Positions 7,373-15,772 of a DNA stretch of 64,000 nucleotides are shown here, piece by piece (position 1 is the first letter of the stretch; the number at the start of each line of letters is the position of its first letter). The stretch comes from Bhargavaea cecembensis (GTDB lineage Bacteria; Bacillota; Bacilli; Bacillales_A; Planococcaceae). The DNA lies in contig NZ_LQNT01000013.1 of assembly GCF_001619585.1 (NCBI RefSeq), positions 1 to 64,000 on the forward strand, in the 5' to 3' direction. Below the pieces are notes generated by a model. That model was not told the origin of the DNA. It did no database searches and worked only from the letters and a program-made list of their open reading frames with translations. The position numbers and the translations under genes were made by a program.

Positions 7373-8800
7373 ATGCAGCAACCTGAACAGTCTGCGGCTC
7401 TTCCCGCATACAACCGGACGATCATCCTGATTGTCCTGATCGCAGGGGCGTTTGTGGCCCTGCTGAATCAGACCCTGCTTATTGTGGCCCTGCCGCCCAT
7501 CATGGGGGATTTCACCATTGACGCAAACGAGGCGCAGTGGGTGACGACGGTTTATCTGCTGACCAACGGGATCCTGATTCCGATTACGGCTTTCCTGATC
7601 GACCGCTTTTCCAGCAGACGGCTTCTGATGGTGGCAAGCGGTCTGTTTGCGGCAGGTACGCTCGTCGCGGCCATTGCCCCGAGCTTTTTCTTCCTGCTGG
7701 CTGCACGTGTGATCCAGGCAGCGGGAGCGGGGATGATGATGCCGCTCATGCAGACGATCCTCCTGACCATCTTTCCGGTGAACCGGCGCGGCTCCGTCAT
7801 GGGACTTGTCGGACTGGCCATCGGGTTTGCTCCGGCTATCGGACCGACGCTGGCCGGCTGGGTGCTCAGCTTCGGTTCATGGCGGATGCTCTTTGTCATC
7901 GTTCTGCCGCTTGCCGTGCTGCACCTGGTTGCCGTATTCTTCTTCATGAAGAACGTCACGCAACAGCGGCCGGTAAAGATCGATCTGCCATCCGTCGCCC
8001 TGTCGACGCTCGGTTTTGGCGGATTGCTCTACGCCTTCAGCAGCATCGGCGGGGAAGGCTGGCTGAGCCCGAATGTGCTGATTTCCACTGTCGTCGGATC
8101 CATCACGCTGTTCCTGTTTATCCGCCGGCAGCTGGCTCTTGAGACACCGATCCTGAATTTCGGTGTGTTCCGCTCCGGAGTCTACCGGCTGATCATCCCC
8201 ATGGGTATGATCACATTCGCGCTGCTGATCGGCACCGAGACGCTGCTTCCGCTGTATGTCCAAAATGTCCGCGGCGGGACTGCGTTCGAATCCGGATTGC
8301 TGCTTTTGCCCGGCGCCATTGCCATGGGGGCCATGTCCCCGTTTTCCGGGCGGATTTTCGACCGGTTCGGAGCCGGCTGGCTTGTCGTTACCGGGTTTGC
8401 CCTTCAGGTCGTGACGACGGTGCCATTCGTTCTTATGACGCCGGACACGCCGCTTGTTTTGCTGGGGCTCGCATTCGGCCTCCGGATGCTCGGTCTGTCC
8501 ATGCTGATGATGCCGCTGAGTACGGCGGGGATCAATTCGTTGCCCCGGCACCTGATCGCCCACGGCACGGCGATGGACAATACGTTCCGGCAGATCGGGG
8601 GATCGATCGGCACAGCTCTTCTCGTGTCCGTCATGACCGGCACGGCTGCCGCGATCCAGCCGCTGCCGGATCCTCCGCCGGATGCGCTCATGACCGGCGT
8701 CCGTGTCGCTTTCCTGGTAGGAGGCGTCCTCTCGGCAGCCGGCTTGATCCTTGCGCTCCGGCTGAAAAAGCTCCCGGCAATACCCATTCATGAAGATTGA
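7373..8800 (+). CDS. DHA2-family MFS multidrug efflux transporter
   Basis: A 475-residue major facilitator with the 14-helix layout of the EmrB/QacA (DHA2) drug:H+ antiporters. The first helix pair carries LLNQTLLIVALPPIMGDF and the following loop has the motif A-like segment LIDRFSSRRLL; WVTTVYLL is the usual helix 2 signature. It should export hydrophobic cations or antibiotics. ATG at 7373 is used because GAGG lies eight bases upstream; the in-frame ATG at 7367 is too close to it. No regulator is adjacent. Confidence 0.88.
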   Translation: MQQPEQSAALPAYNRTIILIVLIAGAFVALLNQTLLIVALPPIMGDFTIDANEAQWVTTVYLLTNGILIPITAFLIDRFSSRRLLMVASGLFAAGTLVAAIAPSFFFLLAARVIQAAGAGMMMPLMQTILLTIFPVNRRGSVMGLVGLAIGFAPAIGPTLAGWVLSFGSWRMLFVIVLPLAVLHLVAVFFFMKNVTQQRPVKIDLPSVALSTLGFGGLLYAFSSIGGEGWLSPNVLISTVVGSITLFLFIRRQLALETPILNFGVFRSGVYRLIIPMGMITFALLIGTETLLPLYVQNVRGGTAFESGLLLLPGAIAMGAMSPFSGRIFDRFGAGWLVVTGFALQVVTTVPFVLMTPDTPLVLLGLAFGLRMLGLSMLMMPLSTAGINSLPRHLIAHGTAMDNTFRQIGGSIGTALLVSVMTGTAAAIQPLPDPPPDALMTGVRVAFLVGGVLSAAGLILALRLKKLPAIPIHED

Positions 8801-8850
8801 TCAATCCTGCTTATGTTGGGCCTGCATCCGGGCGACACGGAATATTAAAA

Positions 8851-8890
8851 AACGGCTTCAGTCCTGTATGCAGGGGACTGGGGCCGTTTA
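8851..8890 (+). terminator. Probable terminator after the DHA2 gene
   Basis: Long stem AACGGC..CAGTCC / GGACTG..GCCGTT with a short T run (TTTA). The minus strand has a better run of six T, but no minus-strand gene ends here. Confidence 0.55.
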
Positions 8891-8954
8891 GTCGTTTCTG
8901 GAGATCGGTTCATCCTATGGATTACTTAAATGATTGCTATTTTATAAAATATTC

Positions 8955-8982
8955 TTGCGTAATCTGTTATAAGTGATAGAAT
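8955..8982 (+). promoter_or_regulatory. Candidate promoter of the cstA-like gene
   Basis: TTGCGT, 16-base spacer, TAGAAT; AAGGGG ribosome binding site follows before the ATG at 9016. Alternative boxes in this AT-rich stretch are possible. Confidence 0.4.
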
Positions 8983-9015
8983 TTTGTCATACAACAGAGA
9001 TAAGGGGAATGACAG

Positions 9016-10473
9016 ATGATTACTTTTTTTCTGAGCATCTTGCTGTTGATCGTTGGTTATTTTACATACGGGAAATATGTCGAGAAAGTCTTCGGCCCAA
9101 AAAATGAACGGCCGACACCGGCCTATGTCAACGCGGACGGCGTGGACTATGTACCGATGTCGACTCCAAAGAACTCGCTGATCCAGCTGTTGAACATCGC
9201 CGGGACAGGCCCGGTGTTCGGTCCCATTGCGGGGGCCCTTTATGGTCCGGTTGCATTCATCTGGATTGTCGTTGGCTGTATTTTTGCAGGGGCGGTCCAT
9301 GATTATTTGACGGGAATGATTTCGATCCGGAATAAAGGGGCCCATCTTCCGGAGCTGGCGTCCAAGTTCCTGGGCAATTTCATGAAGCATGTCGTCAACA
9401 TCTTTGCGTTGCTTCTGCTCATCCTGGTTGGTACTGTGTTCGTCACGTCTCCGGCGATGTTGCTCAACATCATCTTTGACGGCAAAGTTGCTCTCGGCAT
9501 TCTTGTCGGAATCATCTTCCTGTACTACATTTTGGCGACATTGCTTCCGATCGATAAGATTATCGGGCGATTCTATCCATGGTTCGGTGCACTGCTCGTG
9601 GTCTCATCCGTGGGTGTTGGAATCGGTCTTGTGGTAACGGGAGCCCCGATTCCTGAGCTTTCCTTCACCAACATGCATCCGGGTGAGCTGCCGATCTTCC
9701 CGCTGCTTTTCTTCACGATTACATGCGGCGCACTGTCCGGATTCCACGCGACGCAGACGCCGATCATTTCGAGGACGACGAAGAAAGAAAAGGAAGGACG
9801 CAAGATTTTCTATGGCATGATGATTGCTGAAGGCATCATTGCCATGATTTGGGCGGCTGCTGCAATGAGCCTGTTCGGCGGCTACGGCGGACTAAACGAA
9901 CTTCTTGCTGCCGGCGGCCCCGCAGCGGTGGTGAGCGATGTATCAATCATGATGCTGGGCGCCTTCGGCGGAACCCTGGCAGTCCTTGGCGTAATTGTTC
10001 TTCCGATCACTTCCGGCGATACCGCATTCCGTGCTGCGCGTATGATCATCGCTGATTACTTTAAAATCGGACAGGCAAAGATTCTGAGCCGCCTCTGGAT
10101 CGCGATCCCGCTGTTTGTCATTTCCTTTGTCCTGACGAAGATTGACTTTAACCTGCTTTGGCGTTATTTCTCGTGGGCAAATGGAGTGACTGCGATGATT
10201 GCCCTCTGGGTCGGCGCGATGTACCTGTTCCTGCAGCATAAGAACCATTGGATTGCGACGATCCCGGCAATCTTTATGACGTCCATGGTTTTCGTCTATA
10301 TCCTGTTCGAGCCGACGATGGGCTTCGGCATTGACTTGACCCTATCCTATATCGGCGGCACCATTGCGACCCTGTTCGTCACGGCAACGTTCTTCATCTC
10401 CGCACACAAGAAGCGGGGGACGGGAATCCTGCTGGACGAGGATGTATCCGGGTTTAACCAGGCCACGTTATAA
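9016..10473 (+). CDS. cstA: Carbon starvation protein CstA family transporter (short form)
   Basis: A 485-residue polytopic membrane protein of the CstA family, implicated in uptake of pyruvate or peptides when preferred carbon runs out. The family hallmark stretch STPKNSLIQLLNIAGTGPV followed by FGPIAGALYGP is near the N-terminus, and FHATQTPIISR and LPITSGDTAFRAARM occur in the middle. It lacks the extra C-terminal domain of the roughly 700-residue enterobacterial CstA/BtsT, so it is the short Gram-positive type. AAGGGG precedes the ATG. A strong terminator follows at 10547. Confidence 0.88.
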   Translation: MITFFLSILLLIVGYFTYGKYVEKVFGPKNERPTPAYVNADGVDYVPMSTPKNSLIQLLNIAGTGPVFGPIAGALYGPVAFIWIVVGCIFAGAVHDYLTGMISIRNKGAHLPELASKFLGNFMKHVVNIFALLLLILVGTVFVTSPAMLLNIIFDGKVALGILVGIIFLYYILATLLPIDKIIGRFYPWFGALLVVSSVGVGIGLVVTGAPIPELSFTNMHPGELPIFPLLFFTITCGALSGFHATQTPIISRTTKKEKEGRKIFYGMMIAEGIIAMIWAAAAMSLFGGYGGLNELLAAGGPAAVVSDVSIMMLGAFGGTLAVLGVIVLPITSGDTAFRAARMIIADYFKIGQAKILSRLWIAIPLFVISFVLTKIDFNLLWRYFSWANGVTAMIALWVGAMYLFLQHKNHWIATIPAIFMTSMVFVYILFEPTMGFGIDLTLSYIGGTIATLFVTATFFISAHKKRGTGILLDEDVSGFNQATL

Positions 10474-10546
10474 GCAAGACATGCCGATGCCAAACTTTCT
10501 GTGGGGAGGCATCGGCATTGTTGTAAGCAGACAAAAAACCATAAAG

Positions 10547-10580
10547 AGCCCCGTTCCGCCGAAGCGGAGCGGGGCTTTCC
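10547..10580. terminator. Bidirectional terminator between cstA and the B3/4-domain gene
   Basis: AGCCCCGTTCCGC/GCGGAGCGGGGCT stem with one T-G pair and a CGAA loop, T run on both sides. A second hairpin (ATGCCGATGCC/GGCATCGGCAT, 10481-10518) without a T run lies between it and the cstA stop. Confidence 0.85.
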
Positions 10581-10678
10581 ATGTTTGCTGCGGTTGGTCA
10601 AGGACGGCGGGCACAACGCGAAGGGTGACCGGTCATCCGTTTCATTAGATGAATGATGTTGCCTATTCGGGTTCCCAC

Positions 10679-11368
10679 TCAGATTTCAGCGGATCGGTTC
10701 CCGGCATGTAAAATCTCACCCGTGAATCCTCCGCCTGTTGCGGAAGTGAAGAAGATGCCTGTTTCCTCCAGCAGCACTTTCGCTTCTTCGACCGTCATGG
10801 AGGGCTGGATGTACAGAACATGGAGCGCTTCCGTTGTCTGTTCCGTGACCGCGGTCCTCCCGGAGTCGACAAATGGGCTGCCGAACGGACCCTGTTCATC
10901 GGAAGTGAGCAGGAGATTCTCGAGGCTGTTGACCCTTCCGTTCAGGCCTTCGTATTCGTCTTCCACTGATCCTTTGCGGATCGCCACATCACCTGTGACA
11001 GCAGACAGGTCGTACAGACCGCACGGGATGCCTTCACGGACAGAGAAGAAGTTATTCAGGTCCACGCCGAGATTGATCTCGCCCGGCACTTGGCCTTTTT
11101 TCACGCGGCGGATCAGTGCCTCGGCAGAAGGGCGGTAGCGGCCCGGGTCCTTTCCGAATGCTTTCCATACTTTGCGCCATTCGGCGATCCCCGGGATGTC
11201 TGTCACGTTCTTGTCTTCCAGGTCGATCTGCATCTCCTGGTAAAAGTAGCCGATCCGGCCCTTTAGCATTCCGGGAGCGTCAGAGGTGCTGATTCTGTTA
11301 TAATGGAGGATGCCGAATTTCAGATCCGGCACTGTTTCAAACAAAGACTGATCTGCTGTAATTTTCAT
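10679..11368 (-). CDS. B3/B4 tRNA-binding domain protein (PheT-like fragment family)
   Basis: A 229-residue stand-alone protein built on the B3/B4 domain otherwise found in the phenylalanyl-tRNA synthetase beta subunit. The core segment WRKVWKAFGKDPGRYRPS, the NLGVDLNNFFSVREGIPCG block and a C-terminal hydrophobic glycine-rich tail are visible. Such free-standing proteins may edit or bind mischarged tRNAs, but function is unproven. The start at 11368 is chosen because AGGTG precedes it by six bases; two upstream ATGs in frame lack this. It is divergent from queG, with 62 bases between the starts. Confidence 0.75.
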   Translation of the reverse strand: MKITADQSLFETVPDLKFGILHYNRISTSDAPGMLKGRIGYFYQEMQIDLEDKNVTDIPGIAEWRKVWKAFGKDPGRYRPSAEALIRRVKKGQVPGEINLGVDLNNFFSVREGIPCGLYDLSAVTGDVAIRKGSVEDEYEGLNGRVNSLENLLLTSDEQGPFGSPFVDSGRTAVTEQTTEALHVLYIQPSMTVEEAKVLLEETGIFFTSATGGGFTGEILHAGNRSAEI

Positions 11369-11430
11369 GTCCATCACCTGTATTTTGTGACTTTTCATAT
11401 ATCGTAACACAACAGAAAGGGGCAGTCCCT

Positions 11431-12585
11431 ATGGATACCGTCACACTGCAGCGGGAGCTGCGCGCGTTCGCGCGGGAGGCGGGCATCGACAAGATCGGAT
11501 TCACAACCGCCGATCCGTTCCGGGAGATGAAGAACCGGCTCCGTCGCCAACAGGAGTCGGGCTTCCAATCGGGCTTTGAAAAAGGATCGCTGGATGAACG
11601 GACCGATCCGGCACTGCTTCTGGAAGAGCCGGAGAGCATCATCGCCATCGCGGTCGCCTATCCCTCGAAGCTGGATGACGCGCCGAAGGGGAAGAAAGGC
11701 GCAAGGCGGGGAATGTTCTGCCGCGCCTCCTGGGGACAGGACTACCACGACGTCCTCAGGGAAAAACTTGCCCTTCTCGAAGCCTTCATCCTGGAGCGGG
11801 TTCCGGATGCCCGTCTCCGGTCCATGGTCGACACAGGAGAGCTCGTTGATCGTGCGGTGGCGGAGCGGGCCGGCATCGGGTGGTCGGGGAAAAACTGTTC
11901 GATCATCACGCCGGAATTCGGTTCATACGTCTACCTCGGGGAGATGATCACGAACATTCCCTTTGAGCCGGATGAACCGATCGAAGACGGGTGCGGAGAC
12001 TGTACGCTCTGCCTCGACATCTGCCCCACCGGTGCCCTGATCGAAGGAGGCAGGCTGGACGCACAGCGTTGCATCGCTTTCCTTACACAGACAAAAGGCA
12101 GTCTTCCGGAAGAGTTCCGTACCGAAATCGGCAACCGGGTGTACGGATGTGACACCTGCCAGACGATCTGCCCGAAAAACAAGGGCATGCACAACCGGAT
12201 CCACGAGGCGTTCCGCCCCGATCCGGAACTGGCGAAGCCGCTTCTCGAACCGCTCCTAAACCTGTCGAACCGGGAGTTCAAGGAAACGTTTGGCCATATG
12301 TCGGGTTCCTGGCGCGGGAAAAACCCGATCCAGCGAAACGCTATCTATGCACTCGGCCATTTCAGGGAACAGTCGGCACTGCCGGAACTCTCCCGCGTCC
12401 TCCGCGAGGATGTCAGGCCGTATATGCGGGGCGCCTCTGCCTATGCGCTCGGGAAAATCGGCACTGAGGAAGCGGAGACCGCTCTGCATCATGCCGAATC
12501 ACGAGAAAAGGAAGAGGAGGTCCTGGAGGAGATCCGGGGCGCGCTCCGCCACATCGCAGACCAGAAGAAGGAAGTGCACGAATGA
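11431..12585 (+). CDS. queG: Epoxyqueuosine reductase
   Basis: Catalyses the last step of queuosine synthesis, reducing epoxyqueuosine in the wobble position of tRNAs with a cobalamin and two [4Fe-4S] clusters. The 384 residues include two cysteine motifs, CGDCTLCLDICP and CDTCQTICP, both fitting a ferredoxin-like pair, and the VDTGELVDRAVAERAGIGW segment of the catalytic domain. A C-terminal HEAT-like tail (ALGHFREQSALPELSRVL) is the usual extension in Bacilli. It overlaps trmL by four bases (ATGA), so the two tRNA-wobble modification genes are translationally coupled. Confidence 0.95.
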   Translation: MDTVTLQRELRAFAREAGIDKIGFTTADPFREMKNRLRRQQESGFQSGFEKGSLDERTDPALLLEEPESIIAIAVAYPSKLDDAPKGKKGARRGMFCRASWGQDYHDVLREKLALLEAFILERVPDARLRSMVDTGELVDRAVAERAGIGWSGKNCSIITPEFGSYVYLGEMITNIPFEPDEPIEDGCGDCTLCLDICPTGALIEGGRLDAQRCIAFLTQTKGSLPEEFRTEIGNRVYGCDTCQTICPKNKGMHNRIHEAFRPDPELAKPLLEPLLNLSNREFKETFGHMSGSWRGKNPIQRNAIYALGHFREQSALPELSRVLREDVRPYMRGASAYALGKIGTEEAETALHHAESREKEEEVLEEIRGALRHIADQKKEVHE

Positions 12586-13052
12586 TTCACGTCGTTTTAC
12601 ATGAACCGCTCATCCCTGCAAACACCGGGAACATCTCCCGCACCTGTGCGGGCACCGGGACCCGCCTGCATCTTGTCCGTCCGCTCGGTTTTTCGACGGA
12701 TGACCGGATGCTGAAGCGTGCCGGGCTTGATTACTGGGAGCATGTCGACCTGGAGTACCATGACCGGATCGAAGAATTGTTTTCCGCCTATCCCGACGGT
12801 GATTATTACTATCTGACGAAATTCGGTGAAGGGAACTATGCCGACCGGGACTACTCGGATCCGGAGCGGGACATCTTCTTCATCTTCGGAAAAGAGACAA
12901 CCGGCCTGCCGAAGGACCTGCTTGCCGCCCATCCGGAGCGCTGCCTTCGCATCCCGATGAACGATCATATCCGCTCGCTCAATTTGTCGAACACGGCGGC
13001 GGTCCTCGTCTTTGAGGCGTTGCGCCAGCAGGGCTTCCCGGGCCTCCGGTAG
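12582..13052 (+). CDS. trmL: tRNA (cytidine/uridine(34)-2'-O)-methyltransferase TrmL
   Basis: SPOUT-class methyltransferase that methylates the ribose of wobble base 34 in tRNA-Leu isoacceptors. The 156-residue protein has the N-terminal PANTGNISRTCAGTG motif, the FGKETTGLP strand-loop and the knot motif IPMNDHIRSLNLSNT. It overlaps queG by ATGA and ends at a terminator, so queG-trmL is a two-gene wobble-modification operon. Confidence 0.95.
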   Translation: MIHVVLHEPLIPANTGNISRTCAGTGTRLHLVRPLGFSTDDRMLKRAGLDYWEHVDLEYHDRIEELFSAYPDGDYYYLTKFGEGNYADRDYSDPERDIFFIFGKETTGLPKDLLAAHPERCLRIPMNDHIRSLNLSNTAAVLVFEALRQQGFPGLR

Positions 13053-13071
13053 GGAATTGCGCATACAAAAA

Positions 13072-13100
13072 GGGACTGCCTGAACGGCAGTCCCATTTTC
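13072..13100. terminator. Bidirectional terminator between trmL and a small membrane protein gene
   Basis: GGGACTGCC/GGCAGTCCC stem with loop TGAAC; ATTTTC on the plus side and TTTTT on the minus side. Confidence 0.85.
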
Positions 13101-13214
13101 TCAGCTTCGGCTCGCTTTGTTATCTTTTGCTGTGCCGGGCTTGTCCTCATAACCGCCTGTGAACATAGCGGAAAGGAAAGCGAAAGTCACACCAAGGATC
13201 AAGAGAGTGTTCAT
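13101..13214 (-). CDS. Small single-pass membrane protein, 37 aa
   Basis: A 37-residue protein: one hydrophobic helix (LLILGVTFAFLSAMF) and a short charged tail. A near-perfect ribosome binding site, AGGAGGTAACGAT, precedes the ATG at 13214, much better than any upstream start in the longer frame. A terminator lies at the stop codon. I do not know its function. Confidence 0.7.
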   Translation of the reverse strand: MNTLLILGVTFAFLSAMFTGGYEDKPGTAKDNKASRS

Positions 13215-13420
13215 ATCGTTACCTCCTGGTTCGAAGTTCGATCTTCCCTCAGTATAACGCATCCGGGATAAAAAGAAAATGGGGGCGGGAGGACAGTGGC
13301 GCCGTTCGCCGGGAATCGCCAAAAATCCGTCACGAAATCATCATACAGAATGAAACTTTCGGCCTGTACGGCCGTATTACAGTTAAGACTAATAAGACTA
13401 AACGAAAGCAGGGATCACTC

Positions 13421-13723
13421 ATGAGAGCATCCACCATCATGCGCTGGGTCACGGGGCTTGGAGAGACCTTTCTCGCCATCCCATTTCTGGGCGGGCTTTA
13501 TGTCATGGGCTCGGGATATTCATTGCTCGGTGTCATGTTCGTCCTTCATGCCATCACGCTCATCCTGGCCATTCGTGACTTTTCTGCAAAGTCCGGTTCC
13601 ATTGTCGGCCTCGTAACAAGTGCCATTGCATGGATTCCATTCCTGGGCTGGTTCATGCATGCGGTGTCCGCAGTGCTGCTCATCATCCAGGCCGTCACGT
13701 CGCGCCCGAAACAGCACTATTGA
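13421..13723 (+). CDS. Small membrane protein, 100 aa
   Basis: A 100-residue hydrophobic protein with three predicted membrane segments (near residues 12-30, 33-50 and 58-93) and a short basic tail RPKQHY. The ATG at 13421 has a GCAGGG site upstream, a modest ribosome binding site. It is followed 34 bases later by a second small membrane protein gene and both share the terminator at 14043. Function unknown. Confidence 0.7.
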   Translation: MRASTIMRWVTGLGETFLAIPFLGGLYVMGSGYSLLGVMFVLHAITLILAIRDFSAKSGSIVGLVTSAIAWIPFLGWFMHAVSAVLLIIQAVTSRPKQHY

Positions 13724-13757
13724 TCGCTGACCATCATATAGGGAGACTCGTACACGT

Positions 13758-14036
13758 ATGAACTCTATGATTACTGTGATGCTCCTCGGACTTGCGCTCA
13801 TCTCGGGCGGCATCTTCGGGGCCATCTTCATATCGCTATACCAGAGAAACAGGAAAGCCGGACTGGCCATGCTGATCACCGCATTGCTTGCGGCGCTTGT
13901 CCAGCTGTATCTGCTCTTTACGCTGTCCCCATGGCTGACCGCAGCCGTCTTCGTCATTTACGCCATTATCGCGACATTTGTGGCATGGACATTAAAGAAA
14001 AAGCAGCGCCAAGCATCATACAGACCCGGAAAATAA
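13758..14036 (+). CDS. Small membrane protein, 92 aa
   Basis: A 92-residue protein with three hydrophobic stretches (ITVMLLGLALISGGIFGAIF, AMLITALLAALVQLYLLF, TAAVFVIYAIIATFVAWTL) and a basic C-terminal tail KKKQRQ. It follows a similar small membrane protein in an apparent two-gene unit ended by a strong terminator. I recognise no family. Confidence 0.68.
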   Translation: MNSMITVMLLGLALISGGIFGAIFISLYQRNRKAGLAMLITALLAALVQLYLLFTLSPWLTAAVFVIYAIIATFVAWTLKKKQRQASYRPGK

Positions 14037-14042
14037 ACAAAC

Positions 14043-14095
14043 AAAACGGCAACGGTTCAGAAACCTCTCAGGAGGCTCGGACCGTTGCCGTTTTT
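14043..14095 (+). terminator. Terminator of the two-gene membrane protein unit
   Basis: AACGGCAACGGT/ACCGTTGCCGTT stem capped by a second small stem (CCTC..GAGG), then TTTTT. Confidence 0.85.
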
Positions 14096-14183
14096 CAATA
14101 TGTTTTATTATGTGTGAAGTTCGGAAAGCAGATTGTTCTCGATTCATTCTAATTTTAATAGTATGAGGATTGTAGAGGAGGGT

Positions 14184-14304
14184 CCGAGACACCTGTGGGA
14201 AAAGCGTTAGCTGAAGACCCCGCAGAGCGAAGCTCGAGGAGGCTAAAGCAACGCCCGCGGTAAGCGAGGACCCGCAGCGTAAATCCGGTGGATTGCCGAG
14301 ACAC
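14184..14304. repeat. Dispersed repeat-like element, possibly MITE-like
   Basis: GC-rich non-coding block containing GGGAAAAGCGT, GACCCCGCAG, GCGAAGCTCGAGGAGGCT and CGCCCGCGGTAAGCGAGGACCCG, resembling from memory an intergenic repeat common in Bacillales genomes. The nine-base sequence CCGAGACAC flanks it at 14184-14192 and 14296-14304. No ORF with a ribosome binding site lies inside. Confidence 0.55.
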
Positions 14305-14315
14305 TTTACTTCCCC

Positions 14316-15617
14316 TTAATGCGGCAGGAACAGCAGCTGATAGGCGAACATGACCGCAAACAGATAGAGAAGCGGATGGACATCGCGCCACCTGCCCTTG
14401 ACGATCTTGATGATCGGATAGGAGATGAACCCGAGCGCAATTCCTGTGGCGATGCTCGAGGTGAGCGGCATCGTGAGGATGATCAGGAAAGCAGGAAACG
14501 CCTCGTCGAACGACTCCCATTCGATTTCCTTGACGATGCCGATCATCAGGCTGCCGACAATGATCAGTGCGGGAGCGGTGATTGCGGCGACCCCGGACAG
14601 CGAGCCGACAAGCGGGCCGAAGAACGATGCAACGATGAAGAGAACACCGACCGTTACAGTCGTGAGCCCGGTCCGTCCACCGACAGCCACGCCCGATGAA
14701 GATTCCACATATGCGGATGTCGGGCTGGTCCCGAACATCGCGCCGGCAGTCGCGGCAACAGAATCGGCGAGCAGGGCAGGACGGACCCTCGGCATCTTGC
14801 CGTTTTTGATCAGTCCCGCCTGGCGTGCGACCCCGAGCATCGTGCCGGTCGTATCAAAAAGTGTCACCATAAGGAAGGCGAAGACCACTCCGTAAAGACC
14901 ATGGGAGATGACATCTCCAAATGCATCAATCGGATTCCAGACGATCAGTCCTTCAGGCAGGTGCGGCATCTTCACAAGCCCGTCCGTGAAACGGAGTTGG
15001 CCTGTCAGGTAGGCGACGATGCCGGTGACGGCCATGCCGATGAAGATGGCTCCGTATACATTCCTCGCCATCAGGACGACTGTGATGATCAGCCCGAAAA
15101 GAGAAAGCAGGACAGGCGGGGACGTCAGGTCACCGAGTTTCACCAGATTGGTTTCATGGTGCGCGACAATCCCGGAAAGCCGGAGACCGATAAAAGCGAT
15201 AAAGAGTCCGATTCCGGCAGTGATGCCATGCTTCAGGTTTTCAGGGATCGCCTCAATCAGTTTCTCGCGGATCGGCGTGAGCGACAGAATGACAAACAGG
15301 ATGCCTGCAACAAAGACGGCAGAGAAGGCTGCCGTATAATCAAGCGCACCGTCTGAGGCGATGATGACAGAAGTGAAGTAGGCGTTCAGCCCCATGCCGG
15401 GTGCGATGGCAATCGGATAGTTGGCGAAAAGCGCCATCCATAGGGTTCCGATGACAGACGCAATGATCGTCGCCATGAACACCTGGTCAAACGGAACACC
15501 TGCATCGGCCAGGATGATCGGGTTGACGATGACGATGTAGGCCATCGTCAGAAAAGTCGTCATGCCTGCCAGAACTTCAGTTTTTACAGATGTACCATGC
15601 TGTTTTAAATGGAACAT
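14316..15617 (-). CDS. pbuG: NCS2-family purine (guanine/hypoxanthine) permease, PbuG-like
   Basis: A 433-residue AzgA-type purine:H+ symporter. The N-terminal LAGMTTFLTMAYIVIVNP motif, APGMGLNAYF and the LFDTTGTMLGVARQAG and FGTSPTSAYVESSSGVAVGG segments are diagnostic of the COG2252 family, which includes PbuG and PbuO of B. subtilis. ATG at 15617 follows a consensus AAAGGAGG; a longer frame from 15659 lacks one. A promoter at 15665-15693 overlaps PurR-like boxes, which suggests repression by purines. No purine riboswitch is visible upstream. The choice of PbuG over PbuO is tentative. Confidence 0.85.
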   Translation of the reverse strand: MFHLKQHGTSVKTEVLAGMTTFLTMAYIVIVNPIILADAGVPFDQVFMATIIASVIGTLWMALFANYPIAIAPGMGLNAYFTSVIIASDGALDYTAAFSAVFVAGILFVILSLTPIREKLIEAIPENLKHGITAGIGLFIAFIGLRLSGIVAHHETNLVKLGDLTSPPVLLSLFGLIITVVLMARNVYGAIFIGMAVTGIVAYLTGQLRFTDGLVKMPHLPEGLIVWNPIDAFGDVISHGLYGVVFAFLMVTLFDTTGTMLGVARQAGLIKNGKMPRVRPALLADSVAATAGAMFGTSPTSAYVESSSGVAVGGRTGLTTVTVGVLFIVASFFGPLVGSLSGVAAITAPALIIVGSLMIGIVKEIEWESFDEAFPAFLIILTMPLTSSIATGIALGFISYPIIKIVKGRWRDVHPLLYLFAVMFAYQLLFLPH

Positions 15618-15635
15618 GGATATTCCTCCTTTGGA

Positions 15636-15679
15636 AACACGAACGAAAAAGAGAGCCATCCAACATAATATTCGTTTTA
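15636..15679 (-). promoter_or_regulatory. Possible PurR operator (paired PurBox-like sites)
   Basis: Plus-strand AAACACGAACGAA (15636-15648) and the inverted AATATTCGTTTTA (15667-15679) each share the CGAA core of the PurBox and lie about 18 bases apart, close to the PurBox pair spacing in B. subtilis. One box overlaps the -10 element of the permease promoter. Each box has several mismatches to the consensus. Confidence 0.35.
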
Positions 15680-15693
15680 CAGGCAGATTTCAA
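15665..15693 (-). promoter_or_regulatory. Promoter of the purine permease gene
   Basis: Minus strand TTGAAA (15693-15688), 17-base spacer, TATTAT (15670-15665). Confidence 0.6.
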
Positions 15694-15772
15694 CTGAAAA
15701 TTTTAAGTCAGAACAGTCGATTTCAATGATGTGCTCCGATAAAATGGAAGGGAATCAAAAGGAGGGAATGGC

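Noticed and set aside
7877-8791. 304-codon minus-strand ORF opposite the DHA2 transporter gene
   Set aside because: It is antisense to a clear MFS protein, rich in Arg/Gln/His from GC codons, and has no start signal.
15618-15772. Purine riboswitch upstream of the purine permease
   Set aside because: The conserved G-box core and P1 stem are absent; a simple promoter with PurBox-like sites explains the region better.
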